DNA of 64,000 nucleotides from Andrena cerasifolii (GCF_050908995.1 NC_135132.1:2661001-2725000), one strand, 5' to 3'. Positions 32,301-43,329 are shown, counted from the stretch's first letter. Notes: generated by a model not told the origin, from the sequence alone. A program made the numbers and translations.

Positions 32301-34232
32301 CGTGCCTCGTTGAATAATCTTAGAATCAGAAGGAACATCCAAAAGTTACAGCGGTAACGATAACATCTGTCTGCAGGTTTAAGGAGACTAGTCCGCCGTA
32401 CACGGAAAGCGAGCTGCGTTTCCCTGGTGTGAAGATCAAGTCCGTAACTGTGGACAAACTGACGACGTACTTTGACTACTTTGACTCGATGCTGAACAAC
32501 GGAGTGTCGATTCGCAGTGAGAAAGATGACCAGACTAAGCTTATTATGGCCCGGCAGTACCGACTGAACCACAAACCGTACACCTATCACATCTCTGTGA
32601 GCAGTAGCCACCTCACAAAGTCGATAGTCCGTATATTCTTGGGACCGAAAACCGATAGTCACGGGCAGGAACTTGATTTCGAGAACAACTACATGAACTT
32701 CGTTATAGTAGACCAGTGGGTCGTTGAACGTACGTATATACTTGTTCAATTTATTTTTACTATTCTAAATAGAGATTTCTCTCGAAAGAAGGTCACGGTT
32801 CGAATCATTTCTGCTTGCCTTCATTGCCTTATCGCCTAGAATAGGGAGGTGATAGTGATCGCCTTATTTCGAGCCAGCAACCCGGGCCTCCTTTCGAGAC
32901 ACTACTGTAATAATAATAATGATGACATTGAAGATTATGGGGGTAATAGTAAGAACGATAATATGAATAATATTAAAGCTGGGTTTACACCTGACTCCTG
33001 ACTCGGCCGAGTCACTTGGTCTGCTACTCGGCCGAGTCACTTGGTCTGCTACTCGGCCGAGTCACTTGGTCTGCTACTCGGCCGAGTCACTTGGTCTGCT
33101 ACTCGGCCGAGTCACTTGGTCTGCTACTCGGCCGAGTCACTTGGTCTGCTACTCGGCCGAGTCACTTGGTCTGCTACTCGGCCGAGTGAAAATCTTGGCC
33201 GATTTGCCTGCCGGACTACTCAGCCGAGTGCTAGAACCTGCGTTCAGACTGGGTGAGTGCTCGGACCAGTGAGCTCACTCGGCCGAACACTCGTCAGGTG
33301 TAAACTCAGCATAACGATACCAGTAGTAGTAACGCGTTAGCATTAGCTGAGTACAGAAAAAACGCTGTATCTGAACCTGTCCACAAGGATAAGCTAATGT
33401 AATAAGTAAAAACTAATTTAAAACTGAGACTACTTAGAATTAAAACTATATTTGGGGTTTAATTTTGTAAGAGTGAGTGGGGTACTAGGTACAGCGAAAG
33501 AGGATGAAGGATCTGATACTTCCGCCAAAGGCGGAATAGTATTATAGAGGGAAAGGGGCTGTAGTAATAAATAGATATTGAAGAAAATATGTAGGACGAT
33601 GAAATAAGACGCGCATTAGCTGAGTAATAGGATATATCAATATAAATGTCAACGGAAAGATGAGGAGATACTCGTGCAATGATAGTTTGGTGTTTAAGCA
33701 CCAAACAGCAGGAATTAAGTAATCAATTTAAACATACGTTTAGCGGAAAACACACTTTCGATTGAACAATCTTACCAGAAACATTATTTCTCCAATTATT
33801 AATTTTATTTCAGTGAAAATTGGACTCAACAATATCGAAAGAAGCAACCGCGAATCTGTATACGTCGCACGAGACCAAGATTCCAGCAACGACTTCTACA
33901 ATAAGGTTATGAAGAGATTAAACGATTCTGACACCATGATCGTTTCTGAAAATCCGTACGGTTTCCCTGAAAGACTTGTCTTGCCCAAGGGCAAAAGGTC
34001 AGGTATGGAGTACAGGCTTTTCGTCATGGTTTCGCCGGTTGAACCAATGAAGTCCAAGGTAATCGATTCTCCTGTCTGGGGTCGTGTGTTCCACGATGGA
34101 CGTTCCTTGGGATTCCCCTTGGACAGGCCATTCGACTCAAAGCACCTTCTTGGGCCCAACACGTACGTCAAGGATGTCGTTATTTTCCACAAGAAAATGG
34201 AGGAATTGAACGTCCCAGATGAGAATCCGTAA
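20097..34232 (+). CDS. Hexamerin gene 2 (whole coding span, seven exons)
   Basis: A second tandem hexamerin with the same storage role as gene 1. Joined exons (20097-20309, 21615-21948, 24556-24808, 27915-28083, 30890-31206, 32377-32729, 33814-34232) give 2058 nt, or 685 aa plus stop. The signal peptide MKSILCVLAGLFVLAQA is followed by a short acidic stretch (PPDDD). The M domain has EDVGLNAFYFLANHVYP (222-238) in place of hemocyanin copper ligands, and His261 in FMHKQL. A sequon NHS lies at 201-203. The C domain ends with GFPLDRP and a tail MEELNVPDENP that is longer than in the paralogues. An extra phase-2 intron of 3106 bp splits the conserved LLAR-YYLERLSN run; genes 1 and 3 are continuous there. 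The exon 3 acceptor has a second AG six bases downstream, so two residues (Thr-Gly) could be optional. Confidence 0.95.
20466..20611. mobile_element. Small inverted-repeat element (intron 1 of gene 2)
   Basis: Ends CGAATTCGGTATC and GATACCGAATTCG pair, and the complementarity continues inward (CTGTGCTG... with CAGCACAG, and TTGGATTAGGTG with CACCCAATCCAA). Non-coding. Confidence 0.65.
20969..21295. mobile_element. TA-flanked MITE (intron 1 of gene 2)
   Basis: Ends CAGGGTGTTCCAAAA and TTTTGGGACACCCTG are flanked by TA on both sides. This fits Tc1/mariner-type target duplication. Confidence 0.65.
21299..21525. mobile_element. Second TA-type MITE, abutting the first
   Basis: Termini GGATGGACCAATAAGAATTA and TAATTCATATTGGTCCACCC are inverted repeats of about 25 bp. 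It sits directly next to the 20969-21295 element. Confidence 0.6.
21615..21948 (+). CDS. Hexamerin 2, coding exon 2
   Basis: N domain, with LLFSVLFSARDFETFHNTAA and LPPLYEVMPNYFF. The acceptor is TTCCAG|GATG and the donor GAAG|GTTAGT in phase 1. It is 334 nt, as in gene 1. Confidence 0.93.
22063..23250. mobile_element. Outer inverted-repeat element hosting a hAT insertion (intron 2 of gene 2)
   Basis: CCTGTCATTTAAGAAGGAAC near 22083 is mirrored by GTTCCTTCTTAAATGACAGG near 23216. The hAT-bounded element at 22122-23095 lies between, so this outer repeat is the older insertion. Confidence 0.55.
22122..23095. mobile_element. hAT-type element packed with an AT-rich palindromic minisatellite
   Basis: It is bounded by an exact 8-bp duplication ATGTAGAA (22114-22121 and 23096-23103). 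Its termini are TAGGGCTGGGA and TCCCAGACCTA. About 22197-22860 is a tandem array of ATTCGAATATTTAAGTA-type units of about 27 bp, with variants TATACG, TATTCG and TATACC. Every unit is itself near-palindromic. The 205-codon frame on the plus strand and its mirrors (repeating IRIFKYSNT) come from the repeat and are not a protein gene. An inner stem pairs 22855-22888 with about 22951-22985. Confidence 0.85.
24556..24808 (+). CDS. Hexamerin 2, coding exon 3a
   Basis: First part of the M domain up to HKQLLAR. The acceptor is TTTAATCAG|GTACAG; a second AG follows six bases later in the same phase. The donor is GCAAG|GTACGT in phase 2, the gene-specific extra intron. Confidence 0.92.
25022..25200. 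mobile_element. hAT-type MITE with poly-G tracts (intron 3 of gene 2)
   Basis: Termini CAGGGCCGGCTTT and AAAGCCGCCCCTG are flanked by GGAATAGC (25014-25021) and GGGATAGC (25201-25208), which match at seven of eight positions. Two runs of G, each nine or more, lie inside. It lies in the intron unique to gene 2. Confidence 0.8.
27915..28083 (+). CDS. Hexamerin 2, coding exon 3b
   Basis: Continues YYLERLSNDMGE after acceptor CATTTCAG|ATATT, completing an Arg codon. It ends at donor TTTTG|GTGAGT in phase 0. Exons 3a and 3b together are 422 nt, exactly the length of the undivided exon 3 of gene 1. Confidence 0.92.
28204..30338. mobile_element. Older hAT-like element hosting a 1.6-kb insertion (intron 4 of gene 2)
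   Basis: The left part (TAGG...GGACTATTTGTCGAA) resembles the left end of the 22122 element. The right part (GTATTCGAATACTG...AGTCCCAACC) resembles its right end. A 1607-bp element sits inside. I could not read a clean target duplication for the outer element. Confidence 0.5.
28333..29939. mobile_element. 1.6-kb hAT-type element, GC-rich, with internal fold-backs
   Basis: Ends CAGGCCTG are flanked by GTGTATTG (28325-28332) and GCGTATTG (29940-29947), which match at seven of eight positions. The terminal inverted repeat continues through TTTAGGGTGCAAATACCTCC. Inside are at least two more fold-backs (about 28520-28755 and 29130-29314) and an inner pair ACCCGTTATGAGTCCG at 28438 with CGGACTCATAACGGG ending at 29355. 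That inner element is related to 55838-56067. I found no transposase. Confidence 0.75.
30890..31206 (+). CDS. Hexamerin 2, coding exon 4
   Basis: M domain, with INIFGEYGLNILGN and LRDPVFYSMYKHL. The acceptor is CTATTACAG|ATGC and the donor CTGAG|GTTTGT in phase 2. The 317 nt length is shared by all three genes. Confidence 0.93.
31586..32167. mobile_element. hAT-type element (intron 5 of gene 2)
   Basis: Termini TAGGCTGGGCCGAAAA and TTTTCGGCCCAGCCTA are flanked by an exact 8-bp duplication TTGTACAT (31578-31585 and 32168-32175). The element is 582 bp and non-coding. Confidence 0.85.
32377..32729 (+). CDS. Hexamerin 2, coding exon 5
   Basis: C domain start, with VKIKSVTVDKLTTYFDYFDS and RIFLGP. 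The acceptor is GTCTGCAG|GTTT and the donor TGAAC|GTACGT in phase 1. It is 353 nt, identical to gene 3. Confidence 0.93.
32978..33310. mobile_element. Inverted-repeat element carrying a 25-bp minisatellite (intron 6 of gene 2)
   Basis: Termini GCTGGGTTTACACCTGAC and GTCAGGTGTAAACTCAGC enclose the 33001-33187 array. The same ACTCGGCCGAG motif recurs degenerately on the right side (33217-33290). No clear target duplication. Confidence 0.7.
33001..33187 (+). repeat. 25-bp tandem repeat, seven full copies plus one partial
   Basis: Exact units start every 25 bp from 33001 and begin ACTCGGCCGAGT, a perfect 12-bp palindrome, followed by CACTTGGTCTGCT. The full copies show no differences, so expansion is recent or homogenised. 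Confidence 0.95.
33814..34232 (+). CDS. Hexamerin 2, coding exon 6 and stop
   Basis: C domain end, with PYGFPERLVLPKGKRSGMEY, GFPLDRP and a Glu/Asn/Pro tail before TAA. The acceptor is TTATTTCAG|TGAA. Confidence 0.93.
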
Positions 34233-34314
34233 ACGCGATATTTTTAAGTTATTGATCTCCGTAATTTCCTCCGCAGGGAAACCAGAAATAGAAAAAAGAT
34301 GTATAAATAGGTGG

Positions 34315-34320
34315 AATAAA
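34315..34320 (+). terminator. Polyadenylation signal of gene 2
   Basis: AATAAA lies about 83 nt after the stop codon. Confidence 0.75.
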
Positions 34321-34876
34321 ATTAATTAATGATTACATTGACAATGTTTTATAATTCCTTTTAAAAACTGCCTTGGTGTTTACATGGTATTTTCGCAGGT
34401 TTAACAATTACTTATATGAAGTATGATGGAATCTGTATTATTCGAATCCCCACCGTTCGAACACTACTTATCGGAATGTTCTAGTATATTGGAGTTTTCT
34501 ATTACCTGAACCTCCATCATTTGATTATTGTATTATGAAACCCTTCTACTATTCAAACTTTCTATTATCTTTCTATTATTCCGAACAGAGTACATTATAC
34601 TATAAATCAGAAAATTTATATGTTCGTGCATTTGTCTGTCGCGTAAAAACTTTCGACGTGTAAACTCTGGGGTCACGAAATGCATCTCAGCTCATTATGC
34701 CAGGCTAATCTAAATGAATATGACTATTTAAAAAAAAAAATAAAAAATAATTTTTGTTAAAAGTTTTTGACTTACGCCCCTACCGATTTGCGACCGATCT
34801 GCGCAGCTCCCACAGATCTGATACATGCGATTGGTTGTAGCGCTTTCCCTGCCGGTTTCCTACGAATCAACAGTAC

Positions 34877-35190
34877 AAGGTCAGCATTTTATCCTGCAAC
34901 CCGCGCTCGCGCGAACAGGTAAAATGGCAACAGCGCCTCACGGACGCATTCCACTACAACCATGCACCGTCCCGGCGTCCGGAGAGCTGCCGGCGACCAC
35001 TGGACAGCAGTGATGCCCGAGCTTCGAGAATTTTGGGATGGTCTCTTTCAAATTAACGTCGCAAAGAGCTATTCAGAATTTCTCTTCGCTGAGCAGGTGC
35101 ATGGTTGTAGTGGAATGCGTCCGTGAAGCGCTGTCGCCATTTTTACAAGTTCGCGCGAGCGCGGGTTGTAGGGTAAAACGCTGACCCTGT
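34877..35190. repeat. Fold-back repeat inside the Helitron-like element
   Basis: TGCAACCCGCGCTCGCGCGA near 34886 is mirrored by TCGCGCGAGCGCGGGTTGTA near 35150. GCATTCCACTACAACCATGC on the left is mirrored by GCATGGTTGTAGTGGAATGC at 35099. One arm is related to about 14900-14995. Confidence 0.65.
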
Positions 35191-35265
35191 ATATCCCTGC
35201 GCGGCACGAGTCTACTCTTAAGTGGAATGCAGTATAAATTTCGGGCGAAGCCGAGTATTAAGCTA

Positions 35266-35897
35266 TAGTTTGATTTTCGAGAGTTGAGACCTAAGGCGGG
35301 TCCCTCGGACGGAGCGTGGCTTAAGAAGGAACCACTGGTACGCGGTGTTGCCACGTCTTGCGGCAGATCGGCTTCTTTTTATCTTCAAGCGTAACTACGT
35401 TTCTACCACCTTGGCGGGAATTTCCTTCCCGCGACAGTTCCTTCATCCATTCCACAATAAAGTGTTATGTAGTCGTGGTTAGTTTTACATTAATCTTTAG
35501 TTTTGGCTTTTAAAATTCGTTGACTTTCACTAGGTGAAAGTAGTTAGGTGAAACACCGCGTAAGTATACGGGGGTGTATTTTTTAAGTTGTCCGCCATTC
35601 ATTCTGTGTGACGCGTACCTTCCGAATTCTCCAATAAGATTCGGCACAGGTATCTGTCACTATGGAAACGACATTGGTTGGGCCCTCTCGAAAAGGATAG
35701 TGATGGATGCTCGACAAAGCAAATAATAGGTAAGGGCTGATAAGGACTCACGACTAAGCAGACGAAAACTATTGGTCAAGACGCAGGGAGTAGGGTGAAC
35801 GCCACGCAGGAGAAACACCCTTAACGGGCCTGAATAAGCGGCAACATCGCAAATAAGCCAGCTCCGCCCGAGGTCTCAACTCTCGAAAATCAAACTA
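35266..35897. mobile_element. TA-flanked MITE, 632 bp
   Basis: Inverted repeats of 26 bp or more begin TAGTTTGATTTTCGAGAGTT and are flanked by TA duplications. It inserted into the last bases of a Helitron. Tc1/mariner-type by target site. Confidence 0.75.
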
Positions 35898-37146
35898 TAG
35901 TATCGCTATAAAATATACCAGCACGTGCGCTCGAGTTTCTCCCACTCTCGTCCGCATTTTCAGGGATACCGCGTGTTGGCTTTTTAGTTAAAACAAGGAG
36001 GATTCAGGGATCTGGGTAATGATAAGACACGTTTGCTTTTCTATCTTAGAGCGATCTGAGGTGGTCACCGTTCACTGTATATTTTCGTAGTATTGCTTGT
36101 GCGGTGTTGCCAAATCCTGGTTACATACTTCAATATGGCCCCACAAGGCGCGTAACTTAAAACTACTTACTCTATAGGCAAACAATTAGTCTACACCGCG
36201 CGACGCTAACCGCGAAGACGCTAGCTGGGCCAGCCCGTCAAGGTATCCTTCGCAGCGTCGAGCGGTCTCCTTCACATGTACATATCCTTAGATTAATTTA
36301 GGCTAGGTTAGATTTAATTAGGTTTAGAATTATACTTAAGACGCTCACACCAAAGTGACCTCCCTGGTTTAGAGCCGATTTCTCCAGGGAAAACACAGTA
36401 CAACTGCTCTATCACTGAAAAGATAGGGAAAGCAAACTAAGTGCAATTTAACATATATTAAAAATTAAGTACCTATATTTTGTTTAAGTACGAGCGCTCG
36501 TTAGAGACTGATACCTAGTATATATTGTTATTGAATCGAGGTGCCAATTCGGCTGTGTTTATACCTAGTAAGCATTTATAAAAAACTGTTACGTATTCTT
36601 TATGGCAAAATAAACACATTTAAAAAAAAGCGGTCTCCTTGACAACGGAAGGCAGGTTGCGCGAAAGAAAGATTGGAAGGGGAAGCAGGCGCGTGAGGGC
36701 CCCCTACGCTGGACAGCACTGAAACGTACCGTCACCTACTGGTACTTTTTCGCCAACAGCTGGAACTAACTGTAATAATAATAATAATTTAATGGGAATT
36801 ACACAAAAGCGTGCTATTATACAGGGTGTCTCGAGTAATTTCGCGGAGCTATATCCTTAAAACGGTTAGAGATAGAAAACAATTTCGACCGTTGAAATAT
36901 CTCGCGAATTTTTTAGTTTCCGATCTTTTAACTCCAATACTTTTATACCGAAAATAATACTCCGGGATCCAGGGACACATTTTTTTTGGCAAATTCTTTT
37001 ATTGTTGGTTTACCAATTTTTTTTACTATACCTGTACTGTATATTCTGCCAGTGCCTCAGCGGAACAACGCTTGAGAGCAGCGTGTCAATTATGTACGAT
37101 AATATTCTGCAGAATCCTTACACGTTTGAAATTTGAAAATTTTTTA

Positions 37147-37546
37147 TTAATTGAGGCTATCAGCGCAATAGTGGCCTAACCCACAATATTGGGTGGATTG
37201 ATATTTCAGCCTAAACCATCTCTTATACAGCAAAATCTTAATTTTATAGTGGCCTGAACAACCTTCCAAAAACATCCACAAAATGGCATCACAATAACGG
37301 GTTTTTGCACTAAGCAGTTTGTTGATTTACGTCGCGCAATACCAATTCTCTAATATTCATACATTCACAGTTGTACGTATACTAATAATACACACCTTAG
37401 GAATTATATTTTTTAGAATATCGTACCTATGTACAGAAAAATAGAAATTAAAGCAAAGACTTTATAACGTTAATAATTTCACTATCCATAACCTCAAAGC
37501 AAATGTTTCGGATATACGCCACTATTGCGCTGATAGTCTCAATTGT
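37147..37546. mobile_element. Short inverted-repeat element
   Basis: GAGGCTATCAGCGCAATAGT near 37153 pairs with ACTATTGCGCTGATAGTCTC near 37520. The interior is AT-rich and non-coding. Confidence 0.6.
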
Positions 37547-37925
37547 GGACACCATAAAATGTCGAAAAATGGCTTCCTGCCACCTTAGTTGGCAGAGAAA
37601 AATTTTTTGGTGATGGTTTATATCACAAAGTGAAAGAAAAATATTTGTTGCCAGTCCTATCGCGGAGTAAAATCACTAGCAGGAGCCACCACAGATTTCC
37701 GTGGATTATAGTACTCGAAAAATATTTGACACTTATTTTTTTATCGGCAATCATACATATCTAGACTGTGTCCATCCTAAGAAAAACCTCGCCCGTGCAT
37801 GGATGATTCTGAGGAGGCGCTGATTGATTCGACTCCCCACTTAACCTTTAATATTGTGCAATATTAAATATTGCACATGCTTTTTAACTATCCCCACACA
37901 AAATAATTTAATGACAATAACTTAT

Positions 37926-38430
37926 ACAGGGTGTCCCAGAATAAGGGGGAATATATGACCTATTTGACTTTGTTTTCGAGAATAGCGAATTTTGTATCGC
38001 GACAATTGAAGAGTCCTTGTAGAAAACACTGTAAGTGCCAAAATTATTAAAAATCTTTTTAGCGGAAAATGTTCTATGTGCCAATGGTAATACTATACTA
38101 TAGAATTTGATTTTTGCCACTTACAGTGTGTTGTACATAGACTCTTAAATTCTTTCGTTAGGCGGACGTGAAAGAATTGAATAAGGTTTCCAGCACATCC
38201 GAGCAACAGCTGTATATATGAAGAGAGTAAGACGTCTGCAGGTTTGTATTCAGATGCGAGGTCATTTCGAATATATCTTGATGAAATTAAGCAGATACAG
38301 TTTGTTGAAAATCAAATCCCCTACAACTCGAAAAGAAAATCAGGACATATGGTTATATAATTTTTTTTATTATTTAGCTGTGCTGTAGTCACCCCTCAAA
38401 TTTTCCCCACTTATTGTGGGAGACCCTGTA
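37926..38430. mobile_element. ACAGGGTGT-type MITE
   Basis: Ends ACAGGGTGTCCCAGAATAAG and CTTATTGTGGGAGACCCTGT are inverted repeats with TA at the edges. Same end type as the elements at 20969 and 45559. Confidence 0.65.
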
Positions 38431-41140
38431 TATATAACACTTAAGATACCTACCTTATAATTGGGAAACTTTTGATTTTTAAACTCTTGTGTACTAACAG
38501 TTTATTGCTCATTTTGGCAGGCATCATATGTACAGAAAAGGGCCATCTATTTTTGAACATACTGTATAGGTAGTATTAACGACAGAAAGGAATTAGCAAT
38601 TTATTAAAAAATTGAACATTAGATATTCAAACTATTTTACTTTTAATGAAATTGCTGCAAAAAGAAACGATGAAATAGAGAACAGAATAAAAAAGCGTAA
38701 TAATAAATACATTATATTTCTCAAAATAATATTTCTATGCTTTGAAGGTTTCGCAAATTCGAAAACAGTTTAAGGGAGGGCAAATAGCAAAAGGCAAGGA
38801 AAATTTAGAAACTAAGTAGAACCCAGTATCTAAAAAGTTATTAAATTTGTAATTTCCTTTTTACGAATTTATTAGTGTCTAGATGACATTTTGCATTTTA
38901 AAATGTAATAGTAGGTCATAAAGATCATAAATCATTATTGTAAAACTGCTGAACAGAAGTTTAGTTATTATATAAGTTTTATTATTTCACAATGAAAAGT
39001 GTAGTGATCGTTCCAAAATTTTTAAAAATATAAAGAAATGGCAGAATCGAGAACGTTATTACCTCTATTGTTATTATTATCGGAAACTTTCCGTGTCCTA
39101 TAAGACATCGACATGAATAGCATTTTTCATCAGTGATTTTTTACAATTAGGTTTTTAGGATTTTAAAATTTTGCAACAGTTTGTTCTCTCGTAATACAAC
39201 TGTGCGATTGCTTATCTTATATCTTAATTCACCGATTGCCTACACAGCTTCGTGCGATTAAAAAAAATCTGGTAATGAATTGATAACCCTTCATTTTAAT
39301 TATGATGCACTTAAAAAGATTTTATAAACGGAGACACATTAATGGGTGGTTTGCTTATAACAAGTTGTATGCAAATTGCATTTCAGACTTCAGACATATT
39401 TCTATATATTGTGCAGTTAATGCAGATAAAGACTATGTAAAATATGATAACATTCACCAGACGTGTTTTTGTCATTTTATCATATGAACAAATAAAGGAA
39501 ATTGTTCGTAATTTGTTAATTCATGTCAAAAAGAATGTACGTTCTTTTAAGTTTTACAGACTTAAGGGGAAAGAAATTTAGATGGAAAAAGTGTAAACAT
39601 GGTTTAATAATTGGAAAAAAGTAGTGGTCCATTGTCAACCTTCAACGTGTTATACTTAAATGTCTGTCTTGACCATAAGACGTATTTACAAGACCTTTTT
39701 ATACCTTTCATATAGATTTACAGTTTAAAAAAAAAAATAATCAATCTGGCAACTTCAAAATTTTACAATAACAACGACTATAATGATAATATGACTGTAT
39801 TACACATCATAAAGAGTGCAATAAAAAAAATTAAATCGCAGTGGAAATAAGTAAAAGATTAAAGGATAGATGGTTTTAAAAACAGAGACAAATAGAGTGA
39901 CCTCAAGATTCAAGATTCAGCGGTGCAATTTAACCCTAAAATTTTGGTGGCGAATATTTTAGGATTCGTTTATGTTCATATTCTTGTCGACCTCCACATT
40001 TTAAGATCGATTTCGCCCAAGTACCACTGACCCTGTCCATAGTCTCACCTGTGAACAATTTATAAAATTGAAATTTTTAAATTTGCTAGGATTAGAAAAT
40101 ATGACGAATGGAGGAATGAAAAATTTTGCGTGTATAAATAAAACTTAAAAACGTAGAAGGTAGACAATTTATATTGTCTATAAAGAAGAACGTCGATAGA
40201 AGCACATTAAGCTGATAAAACTTTTGATAAACACATTGTTCCCATAAATTTCAAACTAGACAAATTACATTTTAGTAGATAAGGTAATGTGCTGCAATCA
40301 AAGATAACATCCTGAGTATACTGACTAAATACAGGCTTTCAAAATTACCATTATGAAAAAGTGTAAAAATCTGTTTTGTATTGTACATTTAATCACCTCG
40401 AATCTCTGTGAATATAATAACCATCGTGGGAGGAATCGTTTGGAAACTAATTAATAATACTAAACTGTCATGGAGATGCCCGCCAACAGTAAGCGTAAGA
40501 ATTCATATGATAAAGCAGCAGCTGTTTAGTCGGGGCAATTTCGTTTCCGGCATAAATCACCGAGTTATCACCCAGACGAAAGTATCGTCATGAATTATTA
40601 AGAAAATCTAGACTAATAAGGGAAAGGAGTGCTATGATCTGAAGTAAAAGCAAGTATTCCATTCGATAAGAGCTATCAGCGCTCGACAGCGTGTTTTTAC
40701 ACAATTATCTATCTGCTGTTTATAACAAATAAAGCATCGTTAAAGTAATGTATACAAACGTTTATGCACGCCAATCGAGGCGAACCTAACCGTGCACGAA
40801 TTATTCCCGAGTCAATACGTGCGTGTGCGCCTGCGTGCGCGTGTTCCTGGCGTATCTTCCCAATATTCTTCAATGAAAGTTACTGAACACTTTATTTTGA
40901 GTGACCTTATACGTTATCTAGCGCGTTATAGGTCACTGGAGTTATCTGCAAGTGGTCTGTAATTTTATATGGAATTATATGTACGTGCTTTTTTTCAAAA
41001 GAATAGCGAAGATGATCTGCAAATGCAAGGAAAGATATCGCTCACACCATTACTGTATCAACGGTCGGATGCCCACTTCGAGAGTGAAGAATTTTGATCT
41101 AGCAGCACGACTTTTATCGTGAATTTTTAGCGATTCCGTA
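38431..41140. other. AT-rich intergenic stretch, no gene seen
   Basis: Only short frames rich in Lys, Asn, Ile and Phe are present, none with family motifs. No repeat boundaries were recognised. Confidence 0.5.
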
Positions 41141-41355
41141 GCGACTCGCGGCTCGGGGCCAGCGGCGAGCGCTTAGCGAGTAGCGGAGACGATTTCGAGG
41201 CGCCAATGCCGCGAGCGACAGGAAACGAGAGCGGGCGAGCCTTTAGCGACTCGCGGCTCGGGGCTAGCGGCGAGCGCTTAGCGAGTAGCGGGGACGGTTT
41301 CGAGGCGCCAATGCCGCGAGCGACAGGAAACGAGCGCGAGCGAGCCTTTAGCGAC
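41141..41355 (+). repeat. GC-rich 105-bp tandem duplication
   Basis: Two units begin GCGACTCGCGGCTCGGGG at 41141 and 41246, and a third start (GCGAC) appears at 41351. The units differ at only a few positions. It is a sharp GC-rich island in AT-rich surroundings. Frames on both strands repeat with the same period and are not convincing genes. Confidence 0.85.
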
Positions 41356-42288
41356 GTAAAGGTACAATCCCACGGCGCGGGGCACGGTGAGGATTGTAGG
41401 CTCGTCAAATCTGTTTAGCGATCGCGAGTCTGCAAGCCATGAGCGATTTGGTGATGCAGGTAGCCTAGAGCTGACCATTCCTACGGCGCGTAGCTCGGCG
41501 TGGTTTCGCGCAATGGAAAAAAAGGAAAAATTGAAGTCCCGGATCCATAAATTCGTATATATTAAAATACTATTAAAAGAACGTAATAATACGATTCATG
41601 ATTTTTAATGAATTTGCTATTTTGATATAAAAAATAATGCTAGAAATTTAGCGAATTTTTCAGTGCATTTCTTTAAACACGTGCCATTTGCGGAATATTA
41701 CCGCAAGTACTGGGCTGCTGGGCGACGCAGCGTCAATTTTCGGCAATTTTTACAAGGCCAATTTTAAAATGCCCATATTTTTGACAATTAGAACATGAAG
41801 GGGAAGGATAGAACTATATTCTGTTTTTTTCCAGATTTTTAAAATCGCGCCCGTTGTTAAAAAACTGCATTTGTTTAAAATAATTGCACAAAAATGGTTA
41901 AAAAAATTATTTCTGAAACTGAAATAATTTTTTCTTAAAACTTCAATGTCTTTTCTACAAATCGCCGCAAACCTCATCTCCATCCGTTTACTACTTCCAT
42001 AGTTATAATTTATTGAAAAAAAAATAGCACTTACCTTCAAACAGCTGTAAAATCGACATTTTTTAAAATTCTCAAAAATCCTTCGAGATATGTTTATATA
42101 CCCCTAAAGACTACAACATATTCAAATTTCAGCCACATCCGAAATGTTGAATTATGAATTACAATGTAATTGAACACGATGTAATTTAATTATTTTGTAA
42201 TTATAATTCATGGAGTAATTCAATTGCAATTCTGCACAACTCTGATCGTAGCTTAATGACGGCGGCCGCTCGTCTGAATACTCTAAGC

Positions 42289-42838
42289 CAGTGATGAGCA
42301 ACCCGCATTTGGCCCGCCTGCCGCTGACCTGCGGTCGGCCTGAACATTGGCATATATCTTTCGAACTGTAAAAGATATCGGAATGAATTTTGCGCCAAAA
42401 AATAGGATAAAATTATCCCTTTCTAATATTGTATAATTATATATTTTTTACGTTTATTTAATTTTTTTCATTTCTGTTAACTTAATTATGATAAAAAATT
42501 GAAAACTGTTTATTTGGTACATTATTTAATGCCCTTTTAAGTGGTTTCTAATACAATTGTTTAATCGTTCGTCATTGAGTCGATTACGACGATCATTTTT
42601 TTAAATTTTCATACATATACCTGTTTATATTATAATATGTAGGTATATATTACTAATAAACAGTACATCAAATTTAAAAAAAAAACGTTTTATTGTAAAT
42701 CAATGTCAGGAATAACAAATTCAGCCCATAAATTAAAATTCTTGGATTAGTTATATTTATGTATTTAATATTGCGGCCCGCGTAGAGTAGTGGGTTTCCA
42801 CTTGTGGCCCACTTCGGACAAGAGGTTGCTCACCACTG
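42289..42838. mobile_element. hAT (Charlie-like) non-autonomous element
   Basis: Termini CAGTGATGAGCAACC and GGTTGCTCACCACTG are flanked by CTCTAAGC and CTCTAAGA, which match at seven of eight positions. GGCCCGC motifs lie near both ends, as in Charlie-type hATs. Confidence 0.8.
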
Positions 42839-43329
42839 CTCTAAGAAATGGTGGGGCTAGCGACGAGTGCTATCGCAGGGTTTAAAGCGAGCCCATAACG
42901 AGAGGATACTGGCAATAAGTTTGGAACCAAACACAAAGATACGAAACTAACGAGAAATACCAATACTTTTATATACAAAATAAAACGGTACACATATGAA
43001 TCGCGTGGCAATGTTAAATTGTTCTATTTTAAAGTAAAAACACCAAAAATAATTAAGAACTTCGCTAATTGGATAATAAAAAATAAAGAAGAAATAAAGT
43101 GTTGCTTGGAAATAAATATGCAACAGACCGAAGTTCTGGAAAAAAAAATAACGAACATTAGGAATTTGCAAAGAAATTAAGAATAATCTATTCAATATTT
43201 ATATTACCTAGTATTTTCTAACATTTTTACATGCATAATTAGGTAATTACTTCGTGGTTTTCATCTCAGTATTCTATTTTCAATACACTTTTCCTGAAAT
43301 CCGAATCATAAGAAAGCGAAAAAGTTTAA

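Larger units (their letters stand above)
34596..35900 (+). mobile_element. Helitron-like element split by two later insertions
   Basis: The left part (ACTATAAATCAGAAAATT... CGTAAAAACTTTCGACG...) and the right part (TTTCGGGCGAAGCCGAGTA) match the uninterrupted copy at 43727-43947. A fold-back repeat (34877-35190) lies in the middle. A TA-flanked MITE (35266-35897) interrupts the final CTAG. Removing that MITE and one TA restores the CTAG-T Helitron end. Confidence 0.65.

Noticed and set aside
33001..33187. Regular repeat that superficially resembles a CRISPR array
   Set aside because: The units are contiguous 25-bp tandem copies with no variable spacers, inside an insect intron.
35963..35985. 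ATACCGCGTGTTG followed by T-rich sequence, like a 5S rRNA 3' end
   Set aside because: The match is about 13 nt and the upstream sequence has no 5S core. Probably chance or a very short relic.
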